Below are positions 1 through 6,218 of a DNA stretch of 10,860 bases, piece by piece. The stretch is from Actinomycetes bacterium (GTDB taxonomy: Bacteria > Actinomycetota > Aquicultoria > CAJVYJ01 > JAUVQD01). The stretch spans positions 1 to 10,860 of the forward strand of contig JAUWIO010000013.1 in NCBI GenBank assembly GCA_030605305.1. Direction: 5' to 3'. A program made the position numbers and the translations under genes. A model generated the notes under the pieces. It worked only from the letters and a program-made list of their open reading frames with translations, did not search any database and was not told the origin of the DNA. The stretch's first letter is position 1; each line of letters opens with the position of its first letter.

Positions 1-317
1 ATATGGACAATGTCAACGCTTTGGCACAGGCGCTCAAGGCCAAAGGTTCGTCGGGTTCTCGAGCCCGTTTCCGGTCCGCCATCGTTCTGGCCTGGCCCGA
101 TGGACGCGAGTTGGCGACCGATGGTGTCTGCGAGGGCCGGGTGGTGCTAGAGCCCCGCGGTCAGGCCGGATTTGGCTACGATCCCGTCTTTGTCCCCGAC
201 GGCTTCGATAAAACGCTGGCCGAACTGGGTCCGGACCGCAAGAACGAACTGAGTCATCGGGCCCACGCTCTGCGAGATCTCAAGCACCGGCTCGATCAGG
301 AGGGTTGGGCCGGATGA
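1..317 (+). CDS. rdgB: XTP/dITP diphosphatase (RdgB/HAM1 family), 3' part only
   Basis: This is the C-terminal half of a non-canonical purine NTP pyrophosphatase, which hydrolyses dITP, XTP and ITP to monophosphates in the cytoplasm so that deaminated bases are not incorporated. The frame is open at the left edge, so the true start lies outside the window; the ATG at 3 is an internal methionine. About 104 codons are present, roughly half of a usual family member of about 200 residues. Family signatures are clear: the RGQAGFGYDPVFVPDG segment, then KTLAEL, and the terminal KNELSHRAHAL motif that contributes to nucleotide binding. The TGA stop (315-317) overlaps the ATG of the next gene as ATGA, so the two are probably translationally coupled. 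The family call is seen directly from motifs; operon membership is inferred. Confidence 0.93.
   Translation, partial: MDNVNALAQALKAKGSSGSRARFRSAIVLAWPDGRELATDGVCEGRVVLEPRGQAGFGYDPVFVPDGFDKTLAELGPDRKNELSHRAHALRDLKHRLDQEGWAG
298..304 (+). promoter_or_regulatory. Ribosome binding site that fixes the start of the RCK gene
   Basis: AGGAGGG lies inside the end of rdgB, nine bases before the ATG at 314. The in-frame TTG at 305 would directly abut this site with no spacer, so ATG 314 is the better start. Confidence 0.75.
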
Positions 318-1990
318 ACGCGTTTTGGGTCGGCGCCCGGACCTGGGCGCGTATAATCCGTCGGCGGTACATAGTCCGCATCTTGATGGCTGTCTTGGTC
401 GGGTTGATCGCATTCTACGCGACCATCTTTTACTTCATGATGCCGGTCTTCGAATTACGGTCGGTCTCGGCTTGGGACTCGGTTTATTGGACGGTCAACC
501 GTCTGTCGACCACCGGCGAGTTGCCGCCGGAACTCATGTACACCTCGACCCCTGTCGAAGCTCTGTCCATAATCATCCAGGTCTCGGGCCTGGCTTTTAT
601 CTTTGCTGTTTTTCCTTTGGCGATCATCCCGGCGCTAGAGCGTCGCATCAGCGGCGCCCCCACCCCTGTCGGGTCGATGCGCGATCACACTATCGTTTTC
701 GGGTTTAGCCCGGTCGTCGAGTCGCTGGTCAATGAGTTGGCCGCCGCCGCGTATCCTTTCGTGGTCGTCGACGGGAGCCTGGATACGGTCAGACGCCTTC
801 AGGAAAGAGGTTTGGCCGCCATTCATGCCGAGCCGACGGATGACGAAGCTATGACCTTGGCCCAGGCGGCGCAGGCGAAGAACATCATCGCCAACCGCGA
901 GGATGAAGAAGACAACGCCAAGATCGTTTTGAGTGCTGCGTCCCAGAGTCCGGCGGCTATCTATGCGCTCGTCGACGACCTGGCCCATGCCCATTACTTC
1001 CGGTATGCCGGCGCCGAGCAGGTACTTTCGCCCAAGCATCTTCTGGGAACATATCTGGCCCAGAAGGCCGCTTCCTCTTGGCAAGATGAACTCTATGGTG
1101 CCAGTGAATTGCTCGCCGGCTATTATTTGGTCGAGTTGCCGGTCTATCCGGGGTCGCCCTTCGACGGCTTGCGGCTCAAAGAGGCCCGGATCCCGGAGCG
1201 CACGGGTACGGACCTGATAGGTATCTGGCATCGGGGCAAGCTGGAGGTCGAGCCGGGACCGCAGAGCCGGATCTCGGTCGAGAACGTACTGGTCGCGGTA
1301 GGGACGCATGAGCAGTTACTCTCATTGCAGCAGCTGACCTTCACCGTCGAGGTGCCCGAGCACACGGTCAAGCGCCACTATGTGATCGCCGGGTTCGGGG
1401 ATGTGGGCCGGGCGGTCAAGCAGGTCCTCGACAAGCGGGGTATCGAGTCCAAGATAATAGATCCCCGGGCCAAGGACGGGGAGTATATCCAAGGGGACGC
1501 TACCGACGAGGAGGTCCTGAAAGAGGCCGGCATCGAGGAGGCTTCGACGCTGATCGTCGCCAGCCATCTCGACCGGGACAATATTTTTACCACGCTCGTG
1601 GCCAGAAGGCTCAATCCCGACCTTCATATCCTAGCCCGGGCCAACTCGCGGGCGACGACCGACCACCTTTACCAGGCGGGCGCGGATTTTGTCTTTTCGC
1701 TATCGACGATCGCCGGGCAGATGCTGGCGGAGATGCTCATGGGCGACGGCGTCATTACGCTGGCGGAAGGTCTCAAGATAATGACGGCCGAGGCCGGTCC
1801 GAATATGGTGGGCCGCACGATCGGGAGCCTGCATATTCGCAGCCGGACCGGCTGCACCGTCGTTGGCTGCATTGAGACCGGCAAACATATTTGTTCTAAT
1901 CCCGGGCCCGAACATGAGATACGCGACGACTCTCATCTCATCGTCATGGGCAGCACGGCGCAGATCAAGGACTTTAAGAAGAGATTTTAA
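314..1990 (+). CDS. Two-helix channel-like membrane protein with tandem RCK (TrkA-N/TrkA-C) domains
   Basis: This 558-residue protein has the layout of a prokaryotic K+ channel with two RCK units per subunit, as in GsuK of Geobacter. Residues 21-46 form TM1, 56-65 a pore-helix-like stretch (SVYWTVNRLS), and 84-107 form TM2. RCK1 spans about 125-245 with a weak Rossmann loop (GFSPVVES), followed by a TrkA-C-like domain near 270-340. RCK2 spans about 355-475 with a good GFGDVG nucleotide loop and the acidic strand end IIDPR, and a second TrkA-C-like domain covers 485-550. The expected filter TVGYGD is replaced by TTGELP at 66-71, so K+ selectivity is doubtful. The role is probably membrane ion flux or sensing gated by a nucleotide or cation. 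The start is ATG 314, set by the AGGAGGG site and the ATGA overlap with rdgB. Domain architecture is confident; transport function is inferred. No specific gene symbol is justified. Confidence 0.85.
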   Translation: MNAFWVGARTWARIIRRRYIVRILMAVLVGLIAFYATIFYFMMPVFELRSVSAWDSVYWTVNRLSTTGELPPELMYTSTPVEALSIIIQVSGLAFIFAVFPLAIIPALERRISGAPTPVGSMRDHTIVFGFSPVVESLVNELAAAAYPFVVVDGSLDTVRRLQERGLAAIHAEPTDDEAMTLAQAAQAKNIIANREDEEDNAKIVLSAASQSPAAIYALVDDLAHAHYFRYAGAEQVLSPKHLLGTYLAQKAASSWQDELYGASELLAGYYLVELPVYPGSPFDGLRLKEARIPERTGTDLIGIWHRGKLEVEPGPQSRISVENVLVAVGTHEQLLSLQQLTFTVEVPEHTVKRHYVIAGFGDVGRAVKQVLDKRGIESKIIDPRAKDGEYIQGDATDEEVLKEAGIEEASTLIVASHLDRDNIFTTLVARRLNPDLHILARANSRATTDHLYQAGADFVFSLSTIAGQMLAEMLMGDGVITLAEGLKIMTAEAGPNMVGRTIGSLHIRSRTGCTVVGCIETGKHICSNPGPEHEIRDDSHLIVMGSTAQIKDFKKRF

Positions 1991-2002
1991 AAAAGGGGGA
2001 GC

Positions 2003-3037
2003 ATGTCAAAGACATTTGTTGCGGATATAAAGGAAGGCTTTGAAGTGAGCGGGGTCTTTCTTGTCGATACGGCCCACCGCCGTTTTACCAAGGCCAAGAA
2101 GGAATATCTCAAGGTAGTATTGGCCGACAAGACCGGCCAGATAGAATCCGTCATGTGGGACGAGACGATGGAGAAGAATCCCGACGCCGGCTCTCTAGGC
2201 GGCGGTGTCTTTATCGATATCGATGGGCGGGCCAACGTTAACCGGTATACGAATAAAGTCGAGGTCGTCCTCAACCACCTGCGGATCGTGGCGCTAGGCG
2301 ATCTGGATATCACGGACTTTCTGCCCACTACTGAGCGGGATATCGAAGAGCTTGAGGCCGAACTGAAGGCCGTCCTCGCGCAAGTCGATGATGGGGATAT
2401 CAAAAAACTTCTCGATAAGATTTTCAAAGACAAAGAGACATACGACGCTTTTACGCTGGCACCCGCGGCCAAGGGTTTCCATCACGCATACTTAGGTGGA
2501 TTGCTTGAGCACTCGGTCTCAGTGGGCCGCCTGGCCGTGTCGACCTCCGAGCAATACCCGGCCATCGATAAATCGCTGCTCATAGCGGGGGCGCTGCTCC
2601 ATGATATCGGCAAGACCGTCGAGTTCGACTATACGACGAAGATCGATTATTCGACCAAGGGGCGGCTGCAGGGCCATATGGTCCTCGGCAACGAGATGGT
2701 CCTTAAGGCCGCCGACAGTATCAAGGGTTTTCCACAGGAGCTGAAGGCACAGGTATCTCATCTTATCCTTAGCCACCACGGCGAGCCGGAGTACGGCGCC
2801 GTAGTCCGCCCGAAGACGCTGGAAGCCGTCATGCTCAACCTGTTGGACAATGTCGACGCCAAGATGAACGGTTGGCTGGGTATCGCGAAGAAGTATGACG
2901 AAGGCGTTGAGTGGACGGAGTTTCAGAAGATGTTCAGCGACCTTCTATACTTGGGGCCGACTAAAGCTCGACAAAGGACTGAGGCCGCCAAGCCCGTAGC
3001 CAAGGGATCCGCCGAGGAGGCGGAAACCCTCTTCTAG
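2003..3037 (+). CDS. yhaM: 3'-5' exoribonuclease of the YhaM family (OB fold plus HD domain)
   Basis: This 344-residue cytoplasmic protein matches the YhaM/Cbf1 family, which trims RNA (and in some members DNA) from the 3' end using metal ions. An OB-fold nucleic-acid-binding domain covers about residues 1-95 and includes the strand KEYLKVVLADKTGQIESVMW. The HD phosphohydrolase domain follows, with H170 (LLEHSVSV), the H200-D201 pair in ALLHDIGK, H225, H258-H259 (SHHGEPEYG) and D282/D285 (NLLDNVDAK), so the metal-site residues all look present. A helical linker lies between (about 108-145). The acidic C-terminal tail makes it somewhat longer than Bacillus YhaM (about 314 residues). The ATG at 2003 is preceded by GGGGGA at 1995-2000, and the gene starts 12 bases after the RCK gene, so co-transcription is likely. 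Its TAG stop is only four bases from the end of the convergent rmuC. Substrate preference is inferred from the family. Confidence 0.9.
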   Translation: MSKTFVADIKEGFEVSGVFLVDTAHRRFTKAKKEYLKVVLADKTGQIESVMWDETMEKNPDAGSLGGGVFIDIDGRANVNRYTNKVEVVLNHLRIVALGDLDITDFLPTTERDIEELEAELKAVLAQVDDGDIKKLLDKIFKDKETYDAFTLAPAAKGFHHAYLGGLLEHSVSVGRLAVSTSEQYPAIDKSLLIAGALLHDIGKTVEFDYTTKIDYSTKGRLQGHMVLGNEMVLKAADSIKGFPQELKAQVSHLILSHHGEPEYGAVVRPKTLEAVMLNLLDNVDAKMNGWLGIAKKYDEGVEWTEFQKMFSDLLYLGPTKARQRTEAAKPVAKGSAEEAETLF

Positions 3038-3041
3038 ACAG

Positions 3042-4472
3042 CTAGTCTTTCTGAGAGAGGGCGAAGTCCGTGTCCGTCTCCGTCTCTTCAAGGCTGTCCG
3101 CGTGGAGCGCCCGAGTCGTCTTGTCGACTCCCTGTAGCTGCTCAAGGGGATTGTCGGGGGCCGCCCCGAGATCGACGAACTTGCGGGCCGTCACCAGGAC
3201 GCGGCCTTCAAGGGAGCCGACCGCCTTATTATATGATTCGATAGCCGTATCCAATCCCCGGCCGACTTTAGCGAAATGTCCGGTCATCGTCCGGAGCCGC
3301 TCATAGAGTTGTTTGCCGAGCTCGCTGATCTCCCGGGCATTCTTTGTCAGCTGTTCTTGGCGCCAACCATACGCGACCGCACGCAGGAGCGCGATCAAAG
3401 TCGTTGGAGTGGCGAGGATGATCCGCTGCTCGACTCCGACCTCGATCAAGCTTGGGTCTTGTTCGAGCGCGGCGCTGAAGAACGCTTCTCCGGGAAGGAA
3501 GAGGACGACGAATTCCGGCGTCGGCTCCAGGTGCTGCCAGTACGACTTGGCGCTTAATTTTTCAATGTGGGTTTTGATGTTGGCGGCGTGGGCTTTTAGT
3601 TTTACGATCTTGGCATCGACGTCCGCGGTTTCGAGCGCATCAAGGTAGGCCTGTAAGGGGGCCTTAGCGTCTACGACTACATTTTTGTCATTCGGCAGCT
3701 TGATGATCACGTCCGGGCGGAGCAGGCCCTCGTCCGACTCTCCTGATTCTTGGGTCACGAAGTCGCACCGTTCGACCATGCCGGCCATCTCGACGACCCG
3801 CTTTAACTGGATCTCACCCCAGCGCCCGCGGACCTGCGGCGCTCGGAGCGCCGTCACCAGGTTCGCTGTTTCCTACTGTAGTTGGGCCTGGCTCGTGGCC
3901 ATCATCTTGATCTGTTCGGTCAGGGAGGTGTAGGCTGTCGCCCTCTCTTTTTCTATCTCGCCCAGCTTTTTATCGACCCTCTCAAGCGAAGCGGAGAGAG
4001 GCTTGACCAATTCATCTATCGCCTTGCGCCGGGACTCCAGGTCGCCGCGGGCGCCTTCTTGAAATTTCTCCAACGTCGCTTTAGCTAGTTCAAGGAAGGA
4101 CTGATTATTACTCTTAAGCGCGTCCGAAGAGAGGGCTTTGAAGGCGTCGGAGAGTTTAGCCTGGGCTTCTTCCAGTAGGGCGAGTTTCTCCCGGGCCGCT
4201 TTGCGCTCGTCCTCAAGGCGGGTCTCAAGTTTCGAGACCTTGACCTGCAGCTCGGCTTTGTCGGCCGTCAAAGCCGAGCTTTGCTCTTCGACGACCGCCT
4301 GCTTCGAGGTGGCGGCGGACAGCTGGGTCGTCAGCGAGCTTTCCCGCTCGTTAGAGACTGCGTTGGCGGCCCGCAGGCTGTTTTGCGCCGCCTGGAAATA
4401 CCAAGCCAGAGCACCGGCAATGACTAGACCGAGCAGCACCCCCGGCAACCAATCCTGAATTGTCACAAACAC
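3042..4472 (-). pseudogene. rmuC: RmuC-family protein, reading frame interrupted by one in-frame TAG
   Basis: RmuC proteins are membrane-anchored, predicted PD-(D/E)XK-fold nucleases linked to limiting inverted-repeat rearrangement. The GTG start at 4472 is chosen because AAGGAAGG (4485-4478) sits just upstream and the membrane helix (WLPGVLLGLVIAGALAWYF) follows at once, as is normal for the family. A long coiled-coil comes next, then a TAG at 3875-3873 after 199 codons, then 276 more codons in the same frame to a TAG at 3044-3042. The downstream part carries all the expected motifs: [37 protein letters not shown] (probable catalytic D-x-K), [20 protein letters not shown] and [17 protein letters not shown]. 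The amber replaces one residue before [12 protein letters not shown] and nothing else is lost. It may be a recent nonsense mutation, a sequencing error, or a suppressed codon. Re-initiation at GTG 3857 is possible but lacks a good ribosome site. An ATG at 4511 is an alternative start. Confidence 0.85.
3873..3875 (-). other. In-frame amber codon within rmuC
   Basis: On the minus strand the codons read CAG-TAG-GAA between a glutamine-rich coiled-coil end (SQAQLQ) and the conserved ETANLV start of the RmuC domain. The flanking open frames are in the same phase, so one base substitution (TAG to CAG, AAG or another sense codon) restores one protein of about 476 residues. TAG also ends yhaM, rmuC itself and mraZ in this window, which argues against genome-wide reassignment of TAG. 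Confidence 0.9.
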
Positions 4473-4477
4473 CCCGA

Positions 4478-4485
4478 CCTTCCTT
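4478..4485 (-). promoter_or_regulatory. Ribosome binding site for rmuC
   Basis: AAGGAAGG on the minus strand lies five bases before GTG 4472, or eight if the AAGGA part is the core. It favours GTG 4472 over ATG 4511, whose upstream GAAGAAG is weaker, and over the far upstream ATG-type starts near 4619 that would put over 40 unlikely residues before the membrane anchor. Confidence 0.55.
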
Positions 4486-4556
4486 GAGTTATCCCAAGCC
4501 AACCTTACCATATCTACTTCTTCAAGCGGCGGCCCCGATACCCCCAGGTCGAGTGC

Positions 4557-4621
4557 AAAAAAAGGAAAATATTTGAAAAAAGTTAAGGAAATCAAAGAAA
4601 ATGTCGAAAAATGGAACAAAA
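4557..4621. other. Phased A-tracts, predicted curved DNA upstream of mraZ
   Basis: Runs of three to seven A on the plus strand lie at 4557-4563, 4566-4569, 4576-4581, 4589-4591, 4598-4601, 4607-4611 and 4618-4621. From the second run on, their centres are on average about 10.4 bases apart, close to the DNA helical repeat, the classic pattern of intrinsically bent DNA. The tract sits immediately upstream of the candidate mraZ -35 box, where an UP element or bend could help polymerase bind. It contrasts with the GC-rich coding DNA around it. The spacing is seen directly; the bend and its role are inferred. Confidence 0.5.
4566..4595 (-). promoter_or_regulatory. Candidate rmuC promoter
   Basis: On the minus strand TTGATT (4595-4590) and TATTTT (4571-4566) are separated by 18 bases, each matching four of six bases of the sigma-A -35 and -10 boxes. 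It would give a leader of roughly 85 bases before GTG 4472. The site lies in A/T-rich DNA shared with the upstream region of mraZ, so chance matches are easier here; treat as a candidate. Confidence 0.35.
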
Positions 4622-4624
4622 GAG

Positions 4625-4653
4625 TTGCATTGTGGAAAGAAATGGGATAAAGT
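4625..4653 (+). promoter_or_regulatory. Candidate mraZ (dcw operon) promoter
   Basis: TTGCAT (4625-4630) and TAAAGT (4648-4653) are separated by 17 bases. The -35 box matches only three of six positions and the -10 four of six, so the support is mainly positional: an A-tract region lies directly upstream, MraZ-type repeats occupy the spacer and -10, and initiation near 4660 would begin just before the folded leader at 4675. An alternative TTGGAC (4674) with a poor -10 at 4697 is less convincing. Confidence 0.4.
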
Positions 4654-4656
4654 GGC
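4631..4656 (+). promoter_or_regulatory. MraZ-box operator: three TGG repeats at 10-base spacing
   Basis: TGG occurs at 4633, 4643 and 4653, each preceded by a short A/T-rich or purine context (TTG-TGG-like, AAATGG, AAGTGG). In E. coli MraZ binds direct TGGGN repeats separated by five bases, which gives the same 10-base period. A further AAAAATGG lies at 4607-4614, 21 bases before the first repeat. The repeats overlap the candidate promoter and lie upstream of mraZ, which fits negative autoregulation. Spacing is seen; binding is inferred from the family. Confidence 0.65.
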
Positions 4657-4674
4657 CAACATGATCAATAGATT

Positions 4675-4768
4675 TGGACTCCCGATAAAGGATTATTACG
4701 AACCGGCACATCCTGTAACCAGGGCATCTTATGCCGAAAAGGTCTTGGCCGGGGCGCTCGGGAGTCTG
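4675..4768 (+). ncRNA. Structured 5' leader of mraZ (candidate cis-regulatory RNA)
   Basis: GACTCCCGA (4677-4685) is perfectly complementary to TCGGGAGTC (4758-4766), and two G-U pairs extend it to an 11-bp helix. The 72 enclosed bases can form CCGGC/GCCGG (4703-4707 with 4748-4752), a CCTG-TAAC-CAGG hairpin (4712-4723) and a GGCAT-CTT-ATGCC hairpin (4723-4735); the last two share one G. The element would lie wholly inside the mraZ transcript and ends 23 bases before its ribosome binding site. A conserved 'mraW RNA motif' has been reported in leaders of actinobacterial mraW operons; I cannot tell whether this is a member. No poly-U tract follows, so an attenuator is not indicated. The pairing is seen; RNA function is inferred. 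Confidence 0.4.
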
Positions 4769-4791
4769 CGGGTCGTAGAACGGTTGTTAAT

Positions 4792-4795
4792 GGAG
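4792..4795 (+). promoter_or_regulatory. Ribosome binding site of mraZ
   Basis: GGAG in the context TGGAGAAG lies seven bases before GTG 4803. It decides for the GTG start, which also gives the standard MraZ N-terminus MFLGEFQHSIDEKGR. Confidence 0.75.
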
Positions 4796-4802
4796 AAGAC
4801 GA

Positions 4803-5234
4803 GTGTTCCTAGGCGAGTTTCAGCATTCGATAGATGAAAAGGGCCGAATCAAATTGCCAGCCAAGCTCAAAGAAGCCTTTGAGGATGGCGCGGTCATTAT
4901 GGAGCGCGTTGACGGCTCACTTAACCTTTATCCGCGGGACACTTTTGAGAAGAAGATCGCCGAGCGTTTCGCCAATATGGATGAGTTTGATCCAACCGAG
5001 AACGACATGCGCGAGGATATCGGCGCCAGCTCCGAAGTCGTCACAGTGGATAAAGGCGGCCGGATCATGATCCCGGCCCGGATGCGGGAGATAACCGGGA
5101 TCGATCGAGATGTCTCGATTATCGGAAACTTCACGCATCTAACGATCTGGCCCAAAGAGAACTGGGAAGTAAAGCGCCAGAAGAACAGAGAGACCCGAGA
5201 AGTCAGGGCTAGAAATATGGCCCATAAGAAATAG
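4803..5234 (+). CDS. mraZ: Transcriptional regulator MraZ
   Basis: This 143-residue protein is the conserved DNA-binding regulator that opens dcw clusters and usually represses its own operon. It has two SpoVT-AbrB-type swapped-hairpin domains: residues about 5-47 with DEKGRIKLPAKLKE, and about 77-120 with DKGGRIMIPARMREITG. Both copies keep the D-x-(K/G)-G-R-hydrophobic-P core used to form the ring-shaped oligomer and contact DNA. Length matches the family (about 140-150). The basic tail (KRQKNRETREVRARNMAHKK) is typical. GTG 4803 is the start, given the upstream GGAG and the standard N-terminus. Its likely operator is the TGG triple repeat at 4631-4656. rsmH begins 18 bases after the TAG stop, so they are co-transcribed. 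The identification is very secure; repression of this particular operon is inferred. Confidence 0.96.
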   Translation: MFLGEFQHSIDEKGRIKLPAKLKEAFEDGAVIMERVDGSLNLYPRDTFEKKIAERFANMDEFDPTENDMREDIGASSEVVTVDKGGRIMIPARMREITGIDRDVSIIGNFTHLTIWPKENWEVKRQKNRETREVRARNMAHKK

Positions 5235-5252
5235 AGCAAGAGCCCTTTGACA

Positions 5253-6218
5253 ATGGAATATTCGCACAAATCCGTTTTGCCGGCTGAGGTCTTGCGAGAA
5301 CTCAATTGTAGCAATGGCCACACCATAGTTGACTGCACTTTAGGCGGGGCAGGACACTCGGAAAAGATATTAGAACACATCGCACCAGAAGGTTATGTAG
5401 TAGGGATCGATCGAGATGATACAACAATAGAAGCAGCCCGAGTTCGATTGGAGCGCTTCAGCCGGCATTTTGAACTTTATCACGGCAGTTTTGCCGATGT
5501 AGATAGGGTCCTCACCGAGGCGAGGGTGGGGCTGGTCGATGGATTTCTCCTCGACCTTGGCCTCTCCTCGCTTCAGCTCGATGACCCGGCCCGGGGTTTC
5601 AGTTACCAATACGACGCCCCGCTTGACATGCGGTTCGACCTTGAACAGGGGTTGACCGCCGAGCGGGTCGTCAATGAGTACCCCCAAGACCGCCTGGCCT
5701 CGCTCATCAAGAAGTACGGCGAAGAGCGCTGGGCCGCGAGGATAGCGGAATTCATCGTTAAGAACAGAAAAGATCAGCCGCTCACGACGACCGGCCGGCT
5801 GGTGGCGGTGATAAAGGACGCCGTTCCCGCTGCCGCTCGACGCTCGGGAGGCCATCCGGCCCGCAGGGTTTTCCAGGCACTTAGAATCGAAGTAAACGCA
5901 GAACTTGAAGAGATCGAGCGTGCCTTGGCGGCAATGCCCAAGTGGCTCCGCCCCGGTGGCCGCATTGTGGTGATCTCTTACCATTCACTCGAAGACCGTC
6001 TGGTCAAGCACTTCTTTCGTGAAGCTGCGACCGGGTGCGTCTGCCCACCGCAGATCGCTATATGCGTTTGCGACAGGACCCCGATCTTGCGGATTGTGAC
6101 GAATAGACCGATTGTCCCAAACAAAGAGGAGATCGAAGCCAACCCCCGGGCTAGAAGCGCCAAGATGAGGGTGGCCGAGAAAATGACTGATGCAGGCGGC
6201 AAGACAAATATTCCCTGA
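5253..6218 (+). CDS. rsmH: 16S rRNA (cytosine1402-N4)-methyltransferase RsmH
   Basis: RsmH (MraW) methylates N4 of C1402 in the decoding centre of 16S rRNA using S-adenosylmethionine, fine-tuning initiation and fidelity. The 321-residue product has usual family length. Visible motifs in order: N-terminal HKSVLPAEVL, SAM-binding DCTLGGAGHS (27-36) and GIDRD (51-55), DLGLSSLQLD (101-110), PLDMRFD (123-129), HPARRVFQALRIEVN (201-215), ISYHSLEDRLVKHFF (241-255), a cysteine cluster C262/C264/C271/C273 of the usual CxCPP type, and the C-terminal NPRARSAKMRVAEK. ATG 5253 is chosen because it gives the family N-terminus; the in-frame TTG at 5247 has no better ribosome site, and only a weak AAGAG (5238-5242) is present. 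Its 3' end overlaps the next gene by 29 bases, indicating coupling. Confidence 0.96.
   Translation: MEYSHKSVLPAEVLRELNCSNGHTIVDCTLGGAGHSEKILEHIAPEGYVVGIDRDDTTIEAARVRLERFSRHFELYHGSFADVDRVLTEARVGLVDGFLLDLGLSSLQLDDPARGFSYQYDAPLDMRFDLEQGLTAERVVNEYPQDRLASLIKKYGEERWAARIAEFIVKNRKDQPLTTTGRLVAVIKDAVPAAARRSGGHPARRVFQALRIEVNAELEEIERALAAMPKWLRPGGRIVVISYHSLEDRLVKHFFREAATGCVCPPQIAICVCDRTPILRIVTNRPIVPNKEEIEANPRARSAKMRVAEKMTDAGGKTNIP

Noticed and set aside
635..1309. Long antisense open frame opposite the RCK gene, and similar ones opposite other genes
   Set aside because: These are shadows in GC-rich coding DNA; none shows a recognisable domain or ribosome site, while the opposite strand has clear conserved genes.
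3029..3056. Short inverted repeat at the yhaM/rmuC junction as a bidirectional terminator
   Set aside because: Only a 4-bp core (AGAC/GTCT around 3036-3048) pairs well, the stem is AT-containing and no clear T-run follows, so it is too weak to annotate.
3855..3857. GTG at 3857 (minus) as start of a separate downstream gene
   Set aside because: The codon is the valine of LVTALRAP inside the conserved RmuC block, and no well-placed ribosome site precedes it. The two open frames are one interrupted gene.
4473..4619. Upstream in-frame extension of rmuC beginning near 4619
   Set aside because: It would add about 49 residues before the membrane anchor, starting inside the A-tract and promoter region without a ribosome site. 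GTG 4472 has a good site and a family-like N-terminus.
4674..4702. TTGGAC/TACGAA as the mraZ promoter
   Set aside because: The -10 matches only three of six bases, and it would start transcription inside the folded leader; the TTGCAT/TAAAGT pair overlapping the MraZ repeats fits better.
4601..4837. A 78-codon open frame upstream of and overlapping mraZ
   Set aside because: It would encode no recognisable domain, lacks a ribosome site, runs through the MraZ repeats and the folded leader, and overlaps mraZ by 35 bases. Regulatory DNA explains the region better.
6036..6075. Cysteine cluster in RsmH as a possible new metal site
   Set aside because: The CxCPP...CxC pattern in this position is a normal feature of many RsmH proteins.
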